DNA from: Vibrio amylolyticus
GTDB taxonomy: Bacteria > Pseudomonadota > Gammaproteobacteria > Enterobacterales > Vibrionaceae
Length of the DNA stretch: 64,000 nucleotides
Direction: 5' to 3'
NCBI RefSeq assembly: GCF_023145695.1
Contig: NZ_JAJHVV010000003.1
Coordinates: forward strand, 124,001 to 188,000
Numbering within the stretch: the stretch's first letter is position 1; every line of letters starts with the position of its first letter. Shown piece by piece: positions 45,143 to 55,415 of this stretch. A program made the translations under genes and the position numbers. The notes under the pieces were generated by a model. It did not search any database and was not told the origin of the DNA. It worked only from the letters and a program-made list of their open reading frames with translations.

Positions 45143-46006
45143 ATGGCTAGAATGTCTTGGCAAGAAGCTTGTCAGTTAGATGTATCGTTACAATCGCTTA
45201 ATCACTTCTTTAGTCTTCCCCCCAGTTATGCCCAGACATTAACTGGGGGCCTGACCAACCGTTGTTGGAAGGTCGTTTTGCCAGATGATAACACTTATGT
45301 ATGGCGGCCAACGACACCTATTACCAACGCGTTTGCTATCTCACGCTTCCAAGAATACCAACTACTCTCTTCTATTGAATCGTCTCAAATTGGGCCCAAA
45401 GCTATTTTTGTTAATGAACATGGCTTGTTGGTAGACTGGATTGAAGGAGATTCGTTAACCTCTGGTCTGAGTTTTGATTCTTTATTGAAAACCATGATCA
45501 GCATTCATCAACTTGATACGGCGCGAGTCCCAGTTGCTCCGTTCAGTTTTACCGCTCGAGTTGACCATTATTGGTTGCAGTTAAAAGAAGAGCATAAGAC
45601 CGAGCAAGTTAAGGATCTATATCAAGCTCTGAGAAGTGCTCCAAATTTAGCGGATGTTGGCTCTGTCTTGTGTCACTTCGATTTAGCTGGATACAACATG
45701 GTAAAAACAGAAGGTGCAAATAGAGTGATTGATTGGGAGTACGCATCGATTGCGGATCCTCGCTTGGATCTCACCTTAAGTATTCATGTCGCTCAGGTAA
45801 ACCCGTTAGAATCAGTGTACCGATATTGCCAGTTGTGTGACATTAGTGGTGCTGATGACTGGGTAGAGGGGGTGCTTGCTTGGCTTCCAAGAATTAAGAT
45901 GATGTCGATGCTATGGTATCAACTTGCTTATCAATTGTGGGGCGATGAGAAGTTCTTGGTTGAAGCACAAAGTATCGTTAACGATTTGAATGGTCAAAAC
46001 TCTTGA
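45143..46006 (+). CDS. thiK: Aminoglycoside-phosphotransferase-fold kinase, ThiK-like
   Basis: The 287-residue protein has a glycine-rich loop (TLTGGLTNRCWKVVL), the APH catalytic loop CHFDLAGYN and IDWEYASIADPRLDLTL. This is the thiamine kinase ThiK family, which salvages thiamine to thiamine phosphate, and it occupies the same place as E. coli thiK (ycfN). Substrate specificity within the APH fold cannot be proven from sequence. Confidence 0.85.
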   Translation: MARMSWQEACQLDVSLQSLNHFFSLPPSYAQTLTGGLTNRCWKVVLPDDNTYVWRPTTPITNAFAISRFQEYQLLSSIESSQIGPKAIFVNEHGLLVDWIEGDSLTSGLSFDSLLKTMISIHQLDTARVPVAPFSFTARVDHYWLQLKEEHKTEQVKDLYQALRSAPNLADVGSVLCHFDLAGYNMVKTEGANRVIDWEYASIADPRLDLTLSIHVAQVNPLESVYRYCQLCDISGADDWVEGVLAWLPRIKMMSMLWYQLAYQLWGDEKFLVEAQSIVNDLNGQNS

Positions 46007-46158
46007 GAAAACGCCATAGCTAACAATTTCGAGTGATGAATTATTATTCACATTAGTGCCAAGATCACTGTTTCAAAGATTGAACGTGTCAATTCTGAGT
46101 CTAAGCCTTTCAATACTAATCGTTCGTGTTAGATTGAGAAAAAATGGGGAACGTTATT

Positions 46159-46698
46159 ATGATTATATATTTACATGGATTCGACTCAACAAGCCCTGGA
46201 AATCACGAAAAAATATTGCAGCTACAATTCATTGATGAAGATGTTCGTTTTATAAATTACAGCACGCTTTACCCTAAGCATGATATGCAGCATTTGCTCA
46301 AAGAAGTGCACAAGGTTGTTGAGCAAGCTTCTGATGATAAAATCTTAATTTGTGGTGTTGGATTAGGCGGCTTCTGGGCAGAACGAATTGGATTCTTATG
46401 TGGGATTAAACAAGTGATGTTTAACCCTAATCTTCACCCGCAAGATAATATGATGGATCGCATTGATCGTCCTGAAGAGTATGAAGATATCGCGACCAAG
46501 TGTGTCGAAAAGTTTCGTAGCAAAAATGAAGGTCGCTGTTTAGTTGTTCTCTCAACTAACGATGAGATTCGCGACAGTGCTAACACTGCGAAAGAACTTG
46601 AAGCGCATTATCAAATCATTTGGGATGAAAACCAAAAGCACAAGTTTGAGAAAATCTCACAACACCTTCAAGCAATGAAAGCTTTTAAAGATGGTTAA
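46159..46698 (+). CDS. ycfP: YcfP family alpha/beta-hydrolase-like protein
   Basis: The 179-residue protein starts [20 protein letters not shown], nearly identical to E. coli YcfP, and contains [20 protein letters not shown] and [11 protein letters not shown]. The start at 46159, with GGGGA about 8 bases upstream, matches the E. coli N-terminus, unlike the upstream ATG at 46144. The GVGLGG nucleophile-elbow position has Gly in place of the usual catalytic Ser, so it may not be an active esterase. Confidence 0.92.
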   Translation: MIIYLHGFDSTSPGNHEKILQLQFIDEDVRFINYSTLYPKHDMQHLLKEVHKVVEQASDDKILICGVGLGGFWAERIGFLCGIKQVMFNPNLHPQDNMMDRIDRPEEYEDIATKCVEKFRSKNEGRCLVVLSTNDEIRDSANTAKELEAHYQIIWDENQKHKFEKISQHLQAMKAFKDG

Positions 46699-46735
46699 TG
46701 ACCCGTAGTCATTGTCCCATCCCCCGATAGACTAT

Positions 46736-46766
46736 AAAAACACCATGTGGAAACGTGGTGTTTTTT
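46736..46766 (+). terminator. Terminator after ycfP
   Basis: A 12-bp stem with one U-G pair (AAAAACACCATG, 46736-46747, with its partner at 46754-46765), 6-nt loop and T tail. Confidence 0.85.
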
Positions 46767-46792
46767 AGTTTTAGCTGCAGATAAATTCGCAG

Positions 46793-46820
46793 TTGCCTTC
46801 TTAACTTTCCTCTATATAAT
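46793..46820 (+). promoter_or_regulatory. Predicted ndh promoter
   Basis: TTGCCT (46793-46798) and a consensus TATAAT (46815-46820) with a 16-bp spacer. Transcription would begin near 46827, leaving a leader of about 180 bases before ndh, in which the FNR box lies. Confidence 0.55.
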
Positions 46821-46838
46821 GAATTCCATAAAAATTAT

Positions 46839-46852
46839 TTGATAATTATCAA
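46839..46852. promoter_or_regulatory. FNR-type box in the ndh leader
   Basis: TTGATAATTATCAA is a perfect match to the FNR consensus TTGAT-N4-ATCAA. It lies just downstream of the predicted start (about +13 to +26), where a bound FNR dimer would block transcription. E. coli ndh is a known FNR-repressed gene, so this arrangement is likely conserved in function though the site position may differ. Confidence 0.75.
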
Positions 46853-47010
46853 TAAAAGTTTAAAGAAGCAACCAATGCTTCTCTTGGCGCTCTGCGCTAC
46901 AAATCCGAAATTGCGTTGAACTAAAGAAGTACAAGCCCGATACCAACAAATTTTTCATCTTGAAGTTCTCAAGGTGTACAGAGTATTTATTATTATTAGG
47001 GAGTGTTGTG

Positions 47011-48300
47011 ATGACGCAGATTATTGTCGTAGGTGGCGGTGCAGGTGGCCTTGAGCTAGCTACAAAACTGGGCCGTACATTAGGTAAGAAAAAGAGTGCT
47101 AAGGTTACGCTTGTAGATAGAAAAGCGAGCCATTTATGGAAGCCTCTTCTGCACGAAGTAGCGACAGGTTCTCTGGATGCGGGTGTTGACGCATTAAGTT
47201 ACCGCGCTCACGCTAAAAACCATGGTTTTGACTTTCAAATGGGTAGCCTAGAGAGTATTGACCGCGAGAAAAAGAGCATTCGACTTAGTGAACTAAAAGA
47301 TGAGCAAGGCGAGCTACTGATGCCAAGCCGTGAACTTAACTACGATATTTTAGTTATGGCCATCGGTTCAACCTCTAACGACTTCAACACTCCTGGTGTA
47401 CGCGATAACTGTATTTTCCTAGATAGCCCAGAGCAAGCGCATCGCTTTAGAACAGAAATGAACAACGAGTTCCTGAAGCTTCATGCGAAAAATGGTAATG
47501 GCACTGTTGATATCGCGATAGTAGGCGCTGGTGCAACTGGTGTAGAACTTTCAGCAGAACTGCACAATGCAGTAAAAGAGCTACGCACCTATGGATTTGG
47601 TGATCTAGATTCAAGCAAATTGAATGTTAACCTTGTAGAAGCCGGTGAACGAATCTTACCCGCTTTACCGCCAAGAATTTCAAGTGCAGCGCACCTAGAG
47701 CTAACTAAGCTTGGTGTTAACGTACGCACAACGACTATGGTGACCCAAGCCGATAAAGATGGCTTAGTAACCAAAGACGGTGAGAAAATTGACGCGCAAA
47801 TCATGGTTTGGGCAGCTGGTATTAAAGCGCCAGACTTCATCAAAGATATAGCGGGTCTTGAAACCAATCGTATTAATCAATTGGTGGTGACCAATACACT
47901 GCAAACGACTCGCGATGATAGTATTTTTGCTATCGGTGACTTAGCTCAATGTACTCAGGAAGATGGTTCATTCGTGCCACCACGTGCACAGGCCGCTCAC
48001 CAGATGTCTAGCCATGTTTATAAGAACATCGTTGCTAAACTTGCTGATAAGCCATTAAAACCCTATGTATATGCTGATCACGGTTCATTGGTTTCTCTCA
48101 GTCGCTTTTCTACAGTGGGTAGCTTGATGGGTAACCTTACTAAGGGCTCTATGATGGTTGAGGGGCGTATTGCTCGTGTGGTTTACATCTCTTTGTATCG
48201 CATGCACCAAGTGGCTTTACACGGCGCTGTGAAAACGGGATTAATGATGTTGGTCGGTCGAATTAACCGTGTATTGCGTCCAAACTTGAAGTTGCACTAA
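47011..48300 (+). CDS. ndh: NADH:quinone oxidoreductase type II
   Basis: The 429-residue non-pumping respiratory NADH dehydrogenase has an FAD-binding motif [18 protein letters not shown], a second Rossmann site [16 protein letters not shown] and the FAD-ribityl motif [11 protein letters not shown]. The start ATG 47011 (AGGGAG at 46998-47003) gives [13 protein letters not shown]; the upstream in-frame ATG at 46960 would add an unnatural extension. It is membrane-attached through its C-terminus. The leader of about 180 bases carries an FNR-type box. Confidence 0.95.
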   Translation: MTQIIVVGGGAGGLELATKLGRTLGKKKSAKVTLVDRKASHLWKPLLHEVATGSLDAGVDALSYRAHAKNHGFDFQMGSLESIDREKKSIRLSELKDEQGELLMPSRELNYDILVMAIGSTSNDFNTPGVRDNCIFLDSPEQAHRFRTEMNNEFLKLHAKNGNGTVDIAIVGAGATGVELSAELHNAVKELRTYGFGDLDSSKLNVNLVEAGERILPALPPRISSAAHLELTKLGVNVRTTTMVTQADKDGLVTKDGEKIDAQIMVWAAGIKAPDFIKDIAGLETNRINQLVVTNTLQTTRDDSIFAIGDLAQCTQEDGSFVPPRAQAAHQMSSHVYKNIVAKLADKPLKPYVYADHGSLVSLSRFSTVGSLMGNLTKGSMMVEGRIARVVYISLYRMHQVALHGAVKTGLMMLVGRINRVLRPNLKLH

Positions 48301-48324
48301 TTTATACCTCTATACGTATATAGG

Positions 48325-48354
48325 AAAAAGGAAGAGCGGTTGCTCTTCCTTTTT
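48325..48354. terminator. Bidirectional terminator between ndh and GNAT gene
   Basis: A 13-bp stem AAAAAGGAAGAGC/GCTCTTCCTTTTT around GGTT, with A and T runs on the outer sides, serving both ndh (plus) and the acetyltransferase (minus). Confidence 0.9.
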
Positions 48355-48376
48355 TGTTTTATGGTTAACAATTGGT

Positions 48377-48925
48377 TCATTGAGAGGAAGGCGGGATAAG
48401 GGAAAATATTAGCCCGTCTTTTGGTTGTCCATCAAATATAAAACGATTTCTAGCCACTGATTCTTTTTCAGCGCCACAACTTGCAGCAAGGGCATGACTG
48501 GCTTCATTCTGAGGGTCACAAACCAGTTCTATACGGGTGACTTTTAGCAAGTCAAAGCAGAACTCTATAACCTTTTGTACGGCTTCCTTGGCATAGCCTT
48601 GATGCTGATATTGGTCAGACACCCAATAGCCCATGCTTGCCATGTTAAAGGTATGATAAAGCTCGTTGATCGCGACCATTCCTACCAACATTCCATCATT
48701 GTGTCGAAATAACCCAAAACCAAATGCATCGCCTTTCACCCAATTGAGTCGTGTAGCTAGCAGGAAACGTTCACTGTCTTTCAACGAGAAAGTAGGGGTA
48801 CACCAGTCAATCCACTGATGAAGTGAAGGAGAGCGCACAACAAGTTCTCGAAGCTTTTCCGCTTCGTCGTGCTCGATTAAGCGAAGGCTCAGGCGTTGGG
48901 TTGAAAGGGTAAATTTAGGGGTCAT
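48377..48925 (-). CDS. GNAT acetyltransferase, RimJ/RimL-type
   Basis: The 182-residue protein has the GNAT fold: an N-terminal strand-helix (TQRLSLRLIEHDEAEKLREL), a central acetyl-CoA loop YWVSDQYQHQGYAKEAVQKVI and RIELVCDPQNEASHALAASCGA. It resembles the ribosomal-protein N-acetyltransferases RimJ/RimL, but substrate is unknown. The csiV terminator lies just upstream, so it has its own promoter or depends on read-through. Confidence 0.85.
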   Translation of the reverse strand: MTPKFTLSTQRLSLRLIEHDEAEKLRELVVRSPSLHQWIDWCTPTFSLKDSERFLLATRLNWVKGDAFGFGLFRHNDGMLVGMVAINELYHTFNMASMGYWVSDQYQHQGYAKEAVQKVIEFCFDLLKVTRIELVCDPQNEASHALAASCGAEKESVARNRFIFDGQPKDGLIFSLIPPSSQ

Positions 48926-48946
48926 AGAATAGAATTCACGTAAAAG

Positions 48947-48971
48947 AACGCCCTCGATGAGTGAGGGCGTT
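48947..48971 (-). terminator. Terminator of csiV
   Basis: A 9-bp stem AACGCCCTC/GAGGGCGTT around a 7-nt loop; on the minus strand a CTTTT tail follows. Confidence 0.7.
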
Positions 48972-48976
48972 TTTAT

Positions 48977-49834
48977 TTAGCTCTGCTCGACACGGCGAAC
49001 TTGGATAATGATACCCAGTAATGGATGGTCCAAATAGTGAGTTTCGGTACTGCGCATTCTGCGCTTTTGGTCCATTCTATAGTTCTTTAGATACTCTTCA
49101 ACCTCAACGGTCGGAGTTACATCCTTCATATGCCCGGCTAACACTGTGGTATCAGAATTAACCGCCTCAGCTTCTGGAAGAGTTTCCCCGGGTAATGACT
49201 CGTCTACTGTCGATTCGTTAGCGCTCATTTCAAGCTCCAATTGCTCTACAGTAAAGTCATTATCAAGTTGCTTATCTTCTAATATCACTTTTCGAATACT
49301 TGGACTTTTTAGGTCGAGTTGTGTTTCAGCATAAAGATAGTGCTGAACGTACACTTGTAGTTTCCCGTCCAATTCGTATAAAGGTTGATCAAAGCTCTCC
49401 TCAATGACTCCTTCGACTGGTGTCGCGTCAGTAAATTCAATTTTTTCAGAACCGTCTGAATTAAATAGCTCAGAGTAATCACGCCCAGCTTGAATATGGA
49501 AAACAGGGGCTGCTATCTTTCCTTCGTCTCCTTGACGCCAAGCCTTATGCACTAAGACATCAAATCCTGCATGTTTTTTGAGAGAGGTGACTTGGTCGGA
49601 AAGATGGTAGTCATCCATGCCTAGCATTGACACACCTTTTGACCCACGGAATTCAGAATCAGCGAAGCTACCTGTTTTTGTTAAGTCAATTTCAGTTTGC
49701 GTCATTGGCCATGACTCACTGGTCTTTTCAGCGTCTACTGCTCGTTTAAAAATGATCACTTCAATATCAAATTGTCTTTGTGCCATGGTTGGCATTGAGA
49801 CTAAAAAGAGCAGCAGTGGAACCAGTTTCTTCAT
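48977..49834 (-). CDS. csiV: CsiV-type peptidoglycan-binding protein
   Basis: The 285-residue protein has a signal peptide (LVPLLLFLVSMPTMAQ) and begins QRQFDIEVIIFKRAVDAEK. It then has a charged periplasmic domain that includes HIQAGRDYSELF, DGKLQVYVQHYLYAETQLDL and a C-terminal LGIIIQVRRVE. This matches CsiV, the Vibrio cell-shape factor found beside mfd, which is known to bind peptidoglycan and act with LpoA on PBP1a. mfd is 104 bp upstream on the same strand. Confidence 0.88.
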   Translation of the reverse strand: MKKLVPLLLFLVSMPTMAQRQFDIEVIIFKRAVDAEKTSESWPMTQTEIDLTKTGSFADSEFRGSKGVSMLGMDDYHLSDQVTSLKKHAGFDVLVHKAWRQGDEGKIAAPVFHIQAGRDYSELFNSDGSEKIEFTDATPVEGVIEESFDQPLYELDGKLQVYVQHYLYAETQLDLKSPSIRKVILEDKQLDNDFTVEQLELEMSANESTVDESLPGETLPEAEAVNSDTTVLAGHMKDVTPTVEVEEYLKNYRMDQKRRMRSTETHYLDHPLLGIIIQVRRVEQS

Positions 49835-49938
49835 TTTAACTCCATCAATTGGTGGTTAAGACCAATTACTAATTATTCAGGTGCTATCTACTTTAATAGC
49901 ATTTCATTGTTTAGCGACTCTGTGAGCGCTTAGCTTGC

Positions 49939-52900
49939 CTATGTTTTAGGAAGAACGTTTTGCTGGAATTCATTTAGCATGTTCACCACAAAACGAACCC
50001 GTTCACGTCTATCTACTAATGGTACAGTAAACTTAAGCTTGGTTGGTCCTTCCATAGCAAACTTTTGTGGCTGAGATTGCAATAGTTTAACCAGAAACAT
50101 AGGGTTAATGTCAGCATCGGGATAGAACTCAATATATCCGCCTTTTTCGTGCGCTTCAATTTTCTTGACCTTAATTGCAGCGGCATCGAGTTTGAGCTGT
50201 GAAACAGAGAGTAGGTTTTTAGCCGCATCAGGGAGTGTTCCAAATCGATCGATCAACTCGACTTTTAGTTCGGCTAACTCGTCTGGGCTGCTGACACTCG
50301 CTATTTGTTTATACATTGATAAACGCGTGTTGATATCTGGGATATAGTCATCAGGCAGTAAAGCAGGAAGGCGCATTTCGACTTCAGTTTGCTCTCGAAG
50401 AAGTTCTTCGAGTGACGGTTCTTTCCCCTCTTTGAGTGCTTCAACAGCTTGCTCAAGCATCTCCATATAAAGGTTGAACCCCACAGATTGAATCTGACCA
50501 CTTTGCTCGTCGCCAAGCAGTTCTCCAGCACCTCGAATCTCTAAATCGTGTGTTGCTAGGGTAAAGCCAGCGCCCAAATCTTCTAAAGAGGAGATGGCAT
50601 CGAGTCGCTTGATTGCGTCTTTGCTCATTGCTTTAGGGTGGGGTGTGAGCAGATAGGCATAAGCTTGGTGATGAGAACGCCCAACACGGCCTCTTAATTG
50701 GTGAAGTTGAGCAAGACCAAGGTTGTCCGCGCGATCCATAATAATGGTGTTCGCTGTTGGAACATCGATACCCGTTTCAATAATGGTGGTACAAACGAGT
50801 AAGTTAAAGCGCTGATGATAGAAATCGTTCATCACTTTTTCTAGTTCACGTTCTCTCATTTGACCGTGAGCCGTTGTAATACGAGCTTCTGGAATGAGTT
50901 TGGCTAGGCTTTCTGCTACCTTGTCGATGGTATCGACTTGGTTGTGTAAGAAGTAAACCTGACCACCACGCATGATTTCACGCAACACGGCTTCGCGAAT
51001 AACACTGTCATCACTTTCACGAACGAAGGTTTTTATGGCTAAACGTCTTGCTGGTGGTGTAGCAATGATAGATAAATCACGCATGCCACTCATTGCCATA
51101 TTCAGTGTTCTTGGAATAGGCGTTGCTGTCAGTGTGAGAATATCAACATCGGCTCGCATCGCTTTTACTTTCTCTTTCTGTCTGACACCGAAGCGGTGTT
51201 CTTCATCGACAATAAGTAACCCTAAATCCTTGAATTTAAGGTCGCTAGAGAGAAGCTTATGGGTACCCACGAGAATATCAACTTTACCATCGGCTACATC
51301 TTGCATGATGGCTTTTTGTTCTTTGGCTGATTTAAAGCGTGAGAGCACCTCAACGCGAATCGGTAAATTAGCGAATCGGTCTTTGAAGTTTTCAAAGTGT
51401 TGTTGGGCAAGTAGGGTTGTTGGAACCAGTACGGCAACTTGTTTATCGTTGTCAGTACTGACGAATGCCGCCCGCATAGCGACTTCAGTTTTACCAAAAC
51501 CAACATCACCACAGACCAGTCTATCCATGGCTTTGGCTTGGCACATGTCCGACATAACTGCGTTGATTGCCGTTGCCTGATCATCGGTCTCTTCAAAAGG
51601 AAAGCCTGCCTTAAATGTGGCATATTGCCCTCTATCAAGTACAAACTTATAGCCAGGTTTCAGCTCACGCTTGGCGTAAACATCCAGAAGTTCAGCAGCC
51701 ACATCACGTACTTTTTCAGCCGCACGGCGACGCGCTTTGACCCAAGCTTCGCCACCCAATTTATGCAGCGGCGCACTCTCTTCAGCACCGCCAGAATAGC
51801 GGCCGATTAAGTTGAGTGAGGCAACAGGTACGTAGAGCTTGGCTTCATTTTGATACTCTAACGTGACGTACTCGGTCGTCATTCCTCCGGCTTCTAAAGT
51901 TTGAAGTCCGATATAGCGGCCAATACCATGATCGATATGTACGACAGGCTGCCCTGGTTTAAGCTCAGCAAGGTTACGAATAACCGCATCACTATTGGTG
52001 GTCTTGCGGTCTTTTTTACGTCGCTGAACGACGCGGTCCCCGAGAAGATCGCTTTCACAAATAAAGGCAATGTTTGCCTTGGTATCGATAAAACCTGATT
52101 CACAAGCGCCGAGAACAAGTGAGAATTTCTCTTTGCCAGTGACCGCTTGGCTAAAGCTTTCAGCTTCAACAGGGCGAAGTTTTATCGCTTGTAGCAGTTC
52201 AAGAAGGGCTTCACGTCGTCCCTCTGACTCTACAGAGAAGATAATTTTCCCTTTGAATGACTCAGAAAACTGACGCAGTGCCGCTAGAGGTTCTTTATTT
52301 TTGTGCTGCGCTGCAAGGTCAGGCAGAGCGTCTATCGCTAAATTATGACGACCTGCTTTTTTCTCAACGTCTTCGATAGAGAGAAGAGTTTGAGGAAGCT
52401 TTTTAAATTGGCTATAGAGTTCATCCTTTTTAAGCCACAGCTCTGCAGGTGGCAGCAGTGGTCTTAATGGATCAATCTTTCGCTGTTCATAGCGGTGCTC
52501 AACGTCCTCAAGGAAAGTATCAATGGCAGGCTCGATATCACCGACAACAATGAGTTGGCTATCTGGCGTTATGTAATCAAAAAGGCTCTCTGTATGGTCA
52601 AAAAACAGTGGTTGCCAATATTCGATTCCGGAAGGCCAAGTGCCTTTAGAAACCTGCATGTAGACGGATTCAGGCTCGCGACGCGCATCAAAGCGTTGAC
52701 GCCAACGAATACGAAAGTCCTCAATAGCCGATTCAGACGTCGGGAATTCATGCGCGGGTAATAAGCGTATCTCTTGGATATCTTCGATTGAGCGCTGATT
52801 TTCGGGATCAAAGGTTCGTATCGTATCGATTTCATCATCGAAGAAGTCGATACGATAAGGGTCTTGGCTGCCCATAGGGAACAGATCAAGTATGGAGCCA

Positions 52901-53400
52901 CGACTGGCGTATTCACCAGGCCCAAAGACTTGATCGACATTTCGATATCCAGATTGCTCTAATTGGATACGGAGTTTTTCTAATGAGAAAAGGTCACCAG
53001 TTTTCACCATCAACGTATGTTGGAGCAAAAATTCACGCGGCGATTGTTTTTGTAATAGGGTACTGATCGGAACAATCGTGATGCCTGAGTTCTGAGATGG
53101 CAGTTGATATAAACGAGCGATACGATCGGAAATTATCTCTTGGTGTGGTGAAAAATTGTCGTATGGCAGAGTTTCCCAATCAGGGAAGAGAGCAACGTCT
53201 TGGCTCGTGAATTGTTCAATTTCTTGCTGAAGTTTTAACGCAGTCTGAGGATCGGCTACGGCTAAAAGAGTATGGCTAGAGTGTTGTTCGGCAAGCTCCG
53301 CAATCGCTAAAGAAAGGCTAGAGCCTTTTAAGTGACCGATGAATTTTTTGTCTCCCGCACCTTTTGGTGTCGATAGAGAAAGGATATTTGTTGTTGTCAT
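49939..53400 (-). CDS. mfd: Transcription-repair coupling factor Mfd
   Basis: The 1153-residue SF2 translocase displaces stalled RNA polymerase and recruits UvrA. It has an N-terminal UvrB-like part (LLAVADPQTALKLQQEIE, LFPDWETLPYDNFSPHQEI), the RNA-polymerase interaction domain (KLGGEAWVKARRRAAEKVRDV), Walker A CGDVGFGKTEVAM, DEEH box LIVDEEHRFGVRQKEK, motif ATPIPRTLNMAMSG and the QXXGRVGR motif (LRGRVGRSHHQAYAYL). Size fits E. coli Mfd (1148). The PilZ-like gene lies 10 bp upstream and is likely co-transcribed. Confidence 0.97.
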   Translation of the reverse strand: MTTTNILSLSTPKGAGDKKFIGHLKGSSLSLAIAELAEQHSSHTLLAVADPQTALKLQQEIEQFTSQDVALFPDWETLPYDNFSPHQEIISDRIARLYQLPSQNSGITIVPISTLLQKQSPREFLLQHTLMVKTGDLFSLEKLRIQLEQSGYRNVDQVFGPGEYASRGSILDLFPMGSQDPYRIDFFDDEIDTIRTFDPENQRSIEDIQEIRLLPAHEFPTSESAIEDFRIRWRQRFDARREPESVYMQVSKGTWPSGIEYWQPLFFDHTESLFDYITPDSQLIVVGDIEPAIDTFLEDVEHRYEQRKIDPLRPLLPPAELWLKKDELYSQFKKLPQTLLSIEDVEKKAGRHNLAIDALPDLAAQHKNKEPLAALRQFSESFKGKIIFSVESEGRREALLELLQAIKLRPVEAESFSQAVTGKEKFSLVLGACESGFIDTKANIAFICESDLLGDRVVQRRKKDRKTTNSDAVIRNLAELKPGQPVVHIDHGIGRYIGLQTLEAGGMTTEYVTLEYQNEAKLYVPVASLNLIGRYSGGAEESAPLHKLGGEAWVKARRRAAEKVRDVAAELLDVYAKRELKPGYKFVLDRGQYATFKAGFPFEETDDQATAINAVMSDMCQAKAMDRLVCGDVGFGKTEVAMRAAFVSTDNDKQVAVLVPTTLLAQQHFENFKDRFANLPIRVEVLSRFKSAKEQKAIMQDVADGKVDILVGTHKLLSSDLKFKDLGLLIVDEEHRFGVRQKEKVKAMRADVDILTLTATPIPRTLNMAMSGMRDLSIIATPPARRLAIKTFVRESDDSVIREAVLREIMRGGQVYFLHNQVDTIDKVAESLAKLIPEARITTAHGQMRERELEKVMNDFYHQRFNLLVCTTIIETGIDVPTANTIIMDRADNLGLAQLHQLRGRVGRSHHQAYAYLLTPHPKAMSKDAIKRLDAISSLEDLGAGFTLATHDLEIRGAGELLGDEQSGQIQSVGFNLYMEMLEQAVEALKEGKEPSLEELLREQTEVEMRLPALLPDDYIPDINTRLSMYKQIASVSSPDELAELKVELIDRFGTLPDAAKNLLSVSQLKLDAAAIKVKKIEAHEKGGYIEFYPDADINPMFLVKLLQSQPQKFAMEGPTKLKFTVPLVDRRERVRFVVNMLNEFQQNVLPKT

Positions 53401-53410
53401 GAAAGGTTAC

Positions 53411-53977
53411 TTATTTATCTCTATTAAGGGAGCGTTGTCTAAGAAGTTTCTGTTGTTGGTAAAGCGCCGCTCGAATAAGCAGATCTTCATCTTCATCTCG
53501 GAGCAAGGCATATTGAATGGTCGTATCCCATCCTTTTTCATTTTGCTCTACATGGCTCACAACGCCATAACAATAAATTGCCGCCGCAGGGTGGTCTAAG
53601 AATAGCTTCACTCTGACCTTAGTGTCGAGTGTCGTTTCAATAGCACTGTAATACGAGAACTGGCTAGCGCCAAAAGAGTGAGTTGTATTACGGTACTGTT
53701 CGTCATCTTGCTGAGAAAGCATGAATGTTAGCAGTAGATTAAGCTTAGAGTTTTGAGTGTCTAATAGCTGCACGACGTGTTTGAAATCGCTGTTTTTTAA
53801 CTCTACACGCGCCGATTCACTGAGTTGATCAAGCTGACTAAATTCGCTGGCCACAATAAAAGGGGTAGGAATTTCTGATTCAAAAGTTTCTTGATTAGGG
53901 AACTCAAAATCAGACGATAATGGCTCAATATTTGCCGTCATATTATGATGAACGGAAAAGAATTCCTGATTAGACAT
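53411..53977 (-). CDS. PilZ-domain-like protein upstream of mfd
   Basis: The 188-residue soluble protein has an N-terminal part of unclear type and a C-terminal section resembling PilZ-type beta strands (FGASQFSYYSAIETTLDTKV, HVEQNEKGWDTTIQYALL). The RXXXR and DXSXXG motifs needed for cyclic di-GMP are not clearly present, so binding is doubtful. It starts at ATG 53977 and ends 10 bp before mfd. Confidence 0.6.
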   Translation of the reverse strand: MSNQEFFSVHHNMTANIEPLSSDFEFPNQETFESEIPTPFIVASEFSQLDQLSESARVELKNSDFKHVVQLLDTQNSKLNLLLTFMLSQQDDEQYRNTTHSFGASQFSYYSAIETTLDTKVRVKLFLDHPAAAIYCYGVVSHVEQNEKGWDTTIQYALLRDEDEDLLIRAALYQQQKLLRQRSLNRDK

Positions 53978-54206
53978 GGTTGAGCGCCTTTATTATTGAT
54001 GAAGTAGCCCTTTTATTATTACCAATAGAAGGAAGTTTGTATCGCAATTTTTGTGTTGCAGTTAATCAGATTATCGCTATAGAGACGAACTTATCAAGGT
54101 ATGTTGCTGTTATTAAGTGTAATTGACCTACATTTAGCAAAATAGAGCTATATCCTGGGTTCGTAAATCGTTAAAGTAGAAAGCTCACTTTAGCTTGGTT
54201 TTTACT

Positions 54207-55415
54207 ATGCACCTTCCCATCTCATTCTATATCGGTTTGCGCTACCTTAGAGGGCGTTCCGGTGATAGATTCAGTCGATTTGTTTCCTATATGTCCACGG
54301 CTGGGATTACCATTGGCGTGATGTCTCTAATCACGGTTTTGTCTGTTATGAATGGTTTTGAAGCTCAGCTTAAGAGCCGCATTCTCGGTGTGTTACCACA
54401 GGCGGTTATCTCTCAAGAGGGGGACAAGACACCAAATGTAGATCAAGCGCCTGAGTTTATAAAACAGATGTCGAGCCAAAGGCTGCCTGAGCCAATTGTG
54501 CGTAGTGAAACGGTGATTCAAAGCCCGTCTCAGTTGACGGCAGGCATGATGCTTGGTGTTCAACCTGACGATGATGACCCGATTGAGCAGCACCTTATCG
54601 CGGGTCGATTGTCCGACCTTCAAGCTGGTCAGTATCAAGTCTTTCTTGGGCATAGCCTAGCTCGTACACTTAACGTCACTACGGGCGACAAAGTAAGGTT
54701 GATGGTCACTAGCGCTAGCCAGTACACCCCATTTGGGCGCATGCCAAGTCAGCGTAATTTTACTGTTGTCGGGCTTTTCAATACTGGGTCGGATGTTGAT
54801 GCACAATTGATGATTACGCATATCTCAGATGCCGCTCGTTTATTACGCTATTCATCAGACACGGTTTCAGGTTGGCGATTGTTTTTTGAAGACCCGTTTG
54901 TCGTGGCAGAATTATCACAACAAGCGCTACCAGAAGGTTGGTATTGGAGTGATTGGCGTGATCAACGTGGTGAACTGTTTCAAGCGGTTAGAATGGAAAA
55001 GAACATGATGGGCTTAATGCTGGGGCTTATTGTGGGTGTGGCGGCTTTCAACATTATTTCAGCCCTCATAATGGTGGTGATGGAGAAGCAATCCGAAGTG
55101 GCGATTTTGAAAACGCAAGGCATGACTGATCATCAGGTACTTGCCATTTTCATAGTTCAGGGTGCAAGTAGTGGTGTGATAGGCGCGATTACCGGCGGGA
55201 CCTTGGGCGTTATACTCGCTTCCAATCTTAATTCTATTTTGGAAAGCATGGGGGTGGCGCTGTTTTCTGTTGGTGGACACCTTCCCGTTCTAATTAATCC
55301 TACACAAATTGTTATTGTCGTTATTTTAGCGGTGGTACTTAGTTTATTAGCGACGCTGTTTCCCTCTTATCGAGCGTCTTCAGTAAAACCAGCCGAGGCT
55401 TTAAGGTATGAATAA
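54207..55415 (+). CDS. lolC: Lipoprotein-releasing ABC permease LolC
   Basis: The 402-residue inner-membrane protein begins [21 protein letters not shown], matching E. coli LolC (FIGLRYMRGR), so I use ATG 54207 over TTG 54195. It has one N-terminal span, a large periplasmic domain and three C-terminal spans ([20 protein letters not shown]). LolC recruits the LolA chaperone while LolE takes the lipoprotein. lolD overlaps its end by 8 bases. It starts the lolCDE operon. Confidence 0.95.
   Translation: MHLPISFYIGLRYLRGRSGDRFSRFVSYMSTAGITIGVMSLITVLSVMNGFEAQLKSRILGVLPQAVISQEGDKTPNVDQAPEFIKQMSSQRLPEPIVRSETVIQSPSQLTAGMMLGVQPDDDDPIEQHLIAGRLSDLQAGQYQVFLGHSLARTLNVTTGDKVRLMVTSASQYTPFGRMPSQRNFTVVGLFNTGSDVDAQLMITHISDAARLLRYSSDTVSGWRLFFEDPFVVAELSQQALPEGWYWSDWRDQRGELFQAVRMEKNMMGLMLGLIVGVAAFNIISALIMVVMEKQSEVAILKTQGMTDHQVLAIFIVQGASSGVIGAITGGTLGVILASNLNSILESMGVALFSVGGHLPVLINPTQIVIVVILAVVLSLLATLFPSYRASSVKPAEALRYE

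Noticed and set aside
50972..51580. 202-codon plus-strand ORF antisense to mfd
   Set aside because: Long but antisense to the mfd motor domain; composition is low-complexity Ser-rich, typical of mirror reading.
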